A stretch of 6,698 nt of DNA from Deltaproteobacteria bacterium (lineage in GTDB: Bacteria > Desulfobacterota > Binatia > UBA9968): contig JAHKKJ010000200.1 of assembly GCA_020027655.1 (NCBI GenBank), positions 1-6,698 of the forward strand, given 5' to 3'. This document shows, in pieces, positions 6,419 through 6,698 of the stretch (positions are counted from its first letter, which is position 1; each line of letters opens with the position of its first letter). The notes beneath the pieces were generated by a model, which was given only the letters and a program-made list of their open reading frames with translations, searched no databases and was not told where the DNA came from. A program made the position numbers and the translations under genes.

Positions 6419-6433
6419 GCCAATTAAATTCCT

Positions 6434-6698
6434 CTAGACGTTGACGGTCGCCAAAATCGGAAGATGGTCGGAGGCGGTTCGTGCCAAACCGTTGTTGGCG
6501 ATTTTGATTTGCATCAATGCCGCCCTTGGCTTCACCCAAATACGGTCTAGCGCAAACACCGGGAAAAAAGAAGGAAAGGTTCGTCGCGCCGGTGCCTTGC
6601 CTAGATGGTTGTTGAGGCTGTAGAGGGCGAATCCCCTGGGGCGCCATTCGTTTATGTCGCCAATGACAAGAGTAAGAGCATAATTCGCTTTTTGCTGG
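6434..6698 (-). CDS. Endonuclease/exonuclease/phosphatase-family protein, C-terminal part
   Basis: The minus strand is open from the window edge to a TAG at 6434-6436, giving the last 87 residues of a protein whose start lies beyond 6698. Two hallmarks of the EEP (DNase I-like / Mg2+-dependent phosphoesterase) fold are present in order: GDINEW at residues 13-18 of the fragment, containing the GDxN motif, and ASDHLP at 75-80, containing the catalytic SDH motif near the C-terminus. Between them, RRTFPSFFPVFALDRIWV fits the usual T-[FY]-P-S...-LDRI strand pair. The likely reaction is hydrolysis of a phosphodiester or phosphomonoester; whether the substrate is nucleic acid, a phospholipid or another compound cannot be told. 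It converges on the AI-2E-type gene with 15 bases between the two stop codons and no visible terminator hairpin there. Confidence 0.87.
   Translation of the reverse strand, partial: QQKANYALTLVIGDINEWRPRGFALYSLNNHLGKAPARRTFPSFFPVFALDRIWVKPRAALMQIKIANNGLARTASDHLPILATVNV

Noticed and set aside
6448..6506. Inverted CAAAATCG/CGATTTTG pair near the end of the EEP-family gene
   Set aside because: Both arms are inside conserved coding sequence of the minus-strand gene and are only eight bases long.

Overview
The window is a chromosomal stretch from a bacterium, most likely a Gram-negative soil or sediment lineage related to Proteobacteria. That placement rests on an HPII-type large-subunit catalase, an AI-2E-type permease with a long C-terminal extension, tiny hydrophobic proteins of a kind frequent in such genomes, and a dispersed palindromic repeat of the GTCATTCC...GGAATCCAG type. 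The sequence alone does not fix the genus. No rRNA, tRNA, CRISPR array or intact insertion sequence is visible.

Positions 1-280 hold a long, nearly perfect hairpin (17-58). After it comes a very small membrane-protein gene (76-206) that reads through only with a -1 shift at an A-AAA-AAG run. From 281 to 3843, four plus-strand genes lie close together: a hemerythrin-like HHE protein, a KatE-type catalase, a ferritin-like four-helix protein and a 26-residue single-span membrane peptide. The gaps are 141, 61 and 64 bases. Three of them are predicted or known to handle oxygen, peroxide or iron, so the block reads as a stress-defence cluster that removes H2O2 and keeps reactive iron away from it. 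The small membrane peptides at each end may belong to the same response, but that is inference.

Positions 3844-4540 look like a degraded interval. They contain a paired palindromic repeat (3890-3999), the decayed start of a HAD-family phosphatase gene with a frame-breaking lesion and no catalytic C-terminus (4013-4247), and about 290 bases with no recognisable gene.

Positions 4541-6418 encode a 625-residue AI-2E/PerM-family membrane protein. Its C-terminal half resembles the helical cap plus Rossmann-like domain of cobalamin-binding modules, with the cobalamin-ligating histidine position apparently occupied by Asn. This is the most unusual gene in the window. It converges, with a 15-base gap, on the C-terminal end of an endonuclease/exonuclease/phosphatase-family gene on the minus strand (6434-6698), which runs off the window edge.
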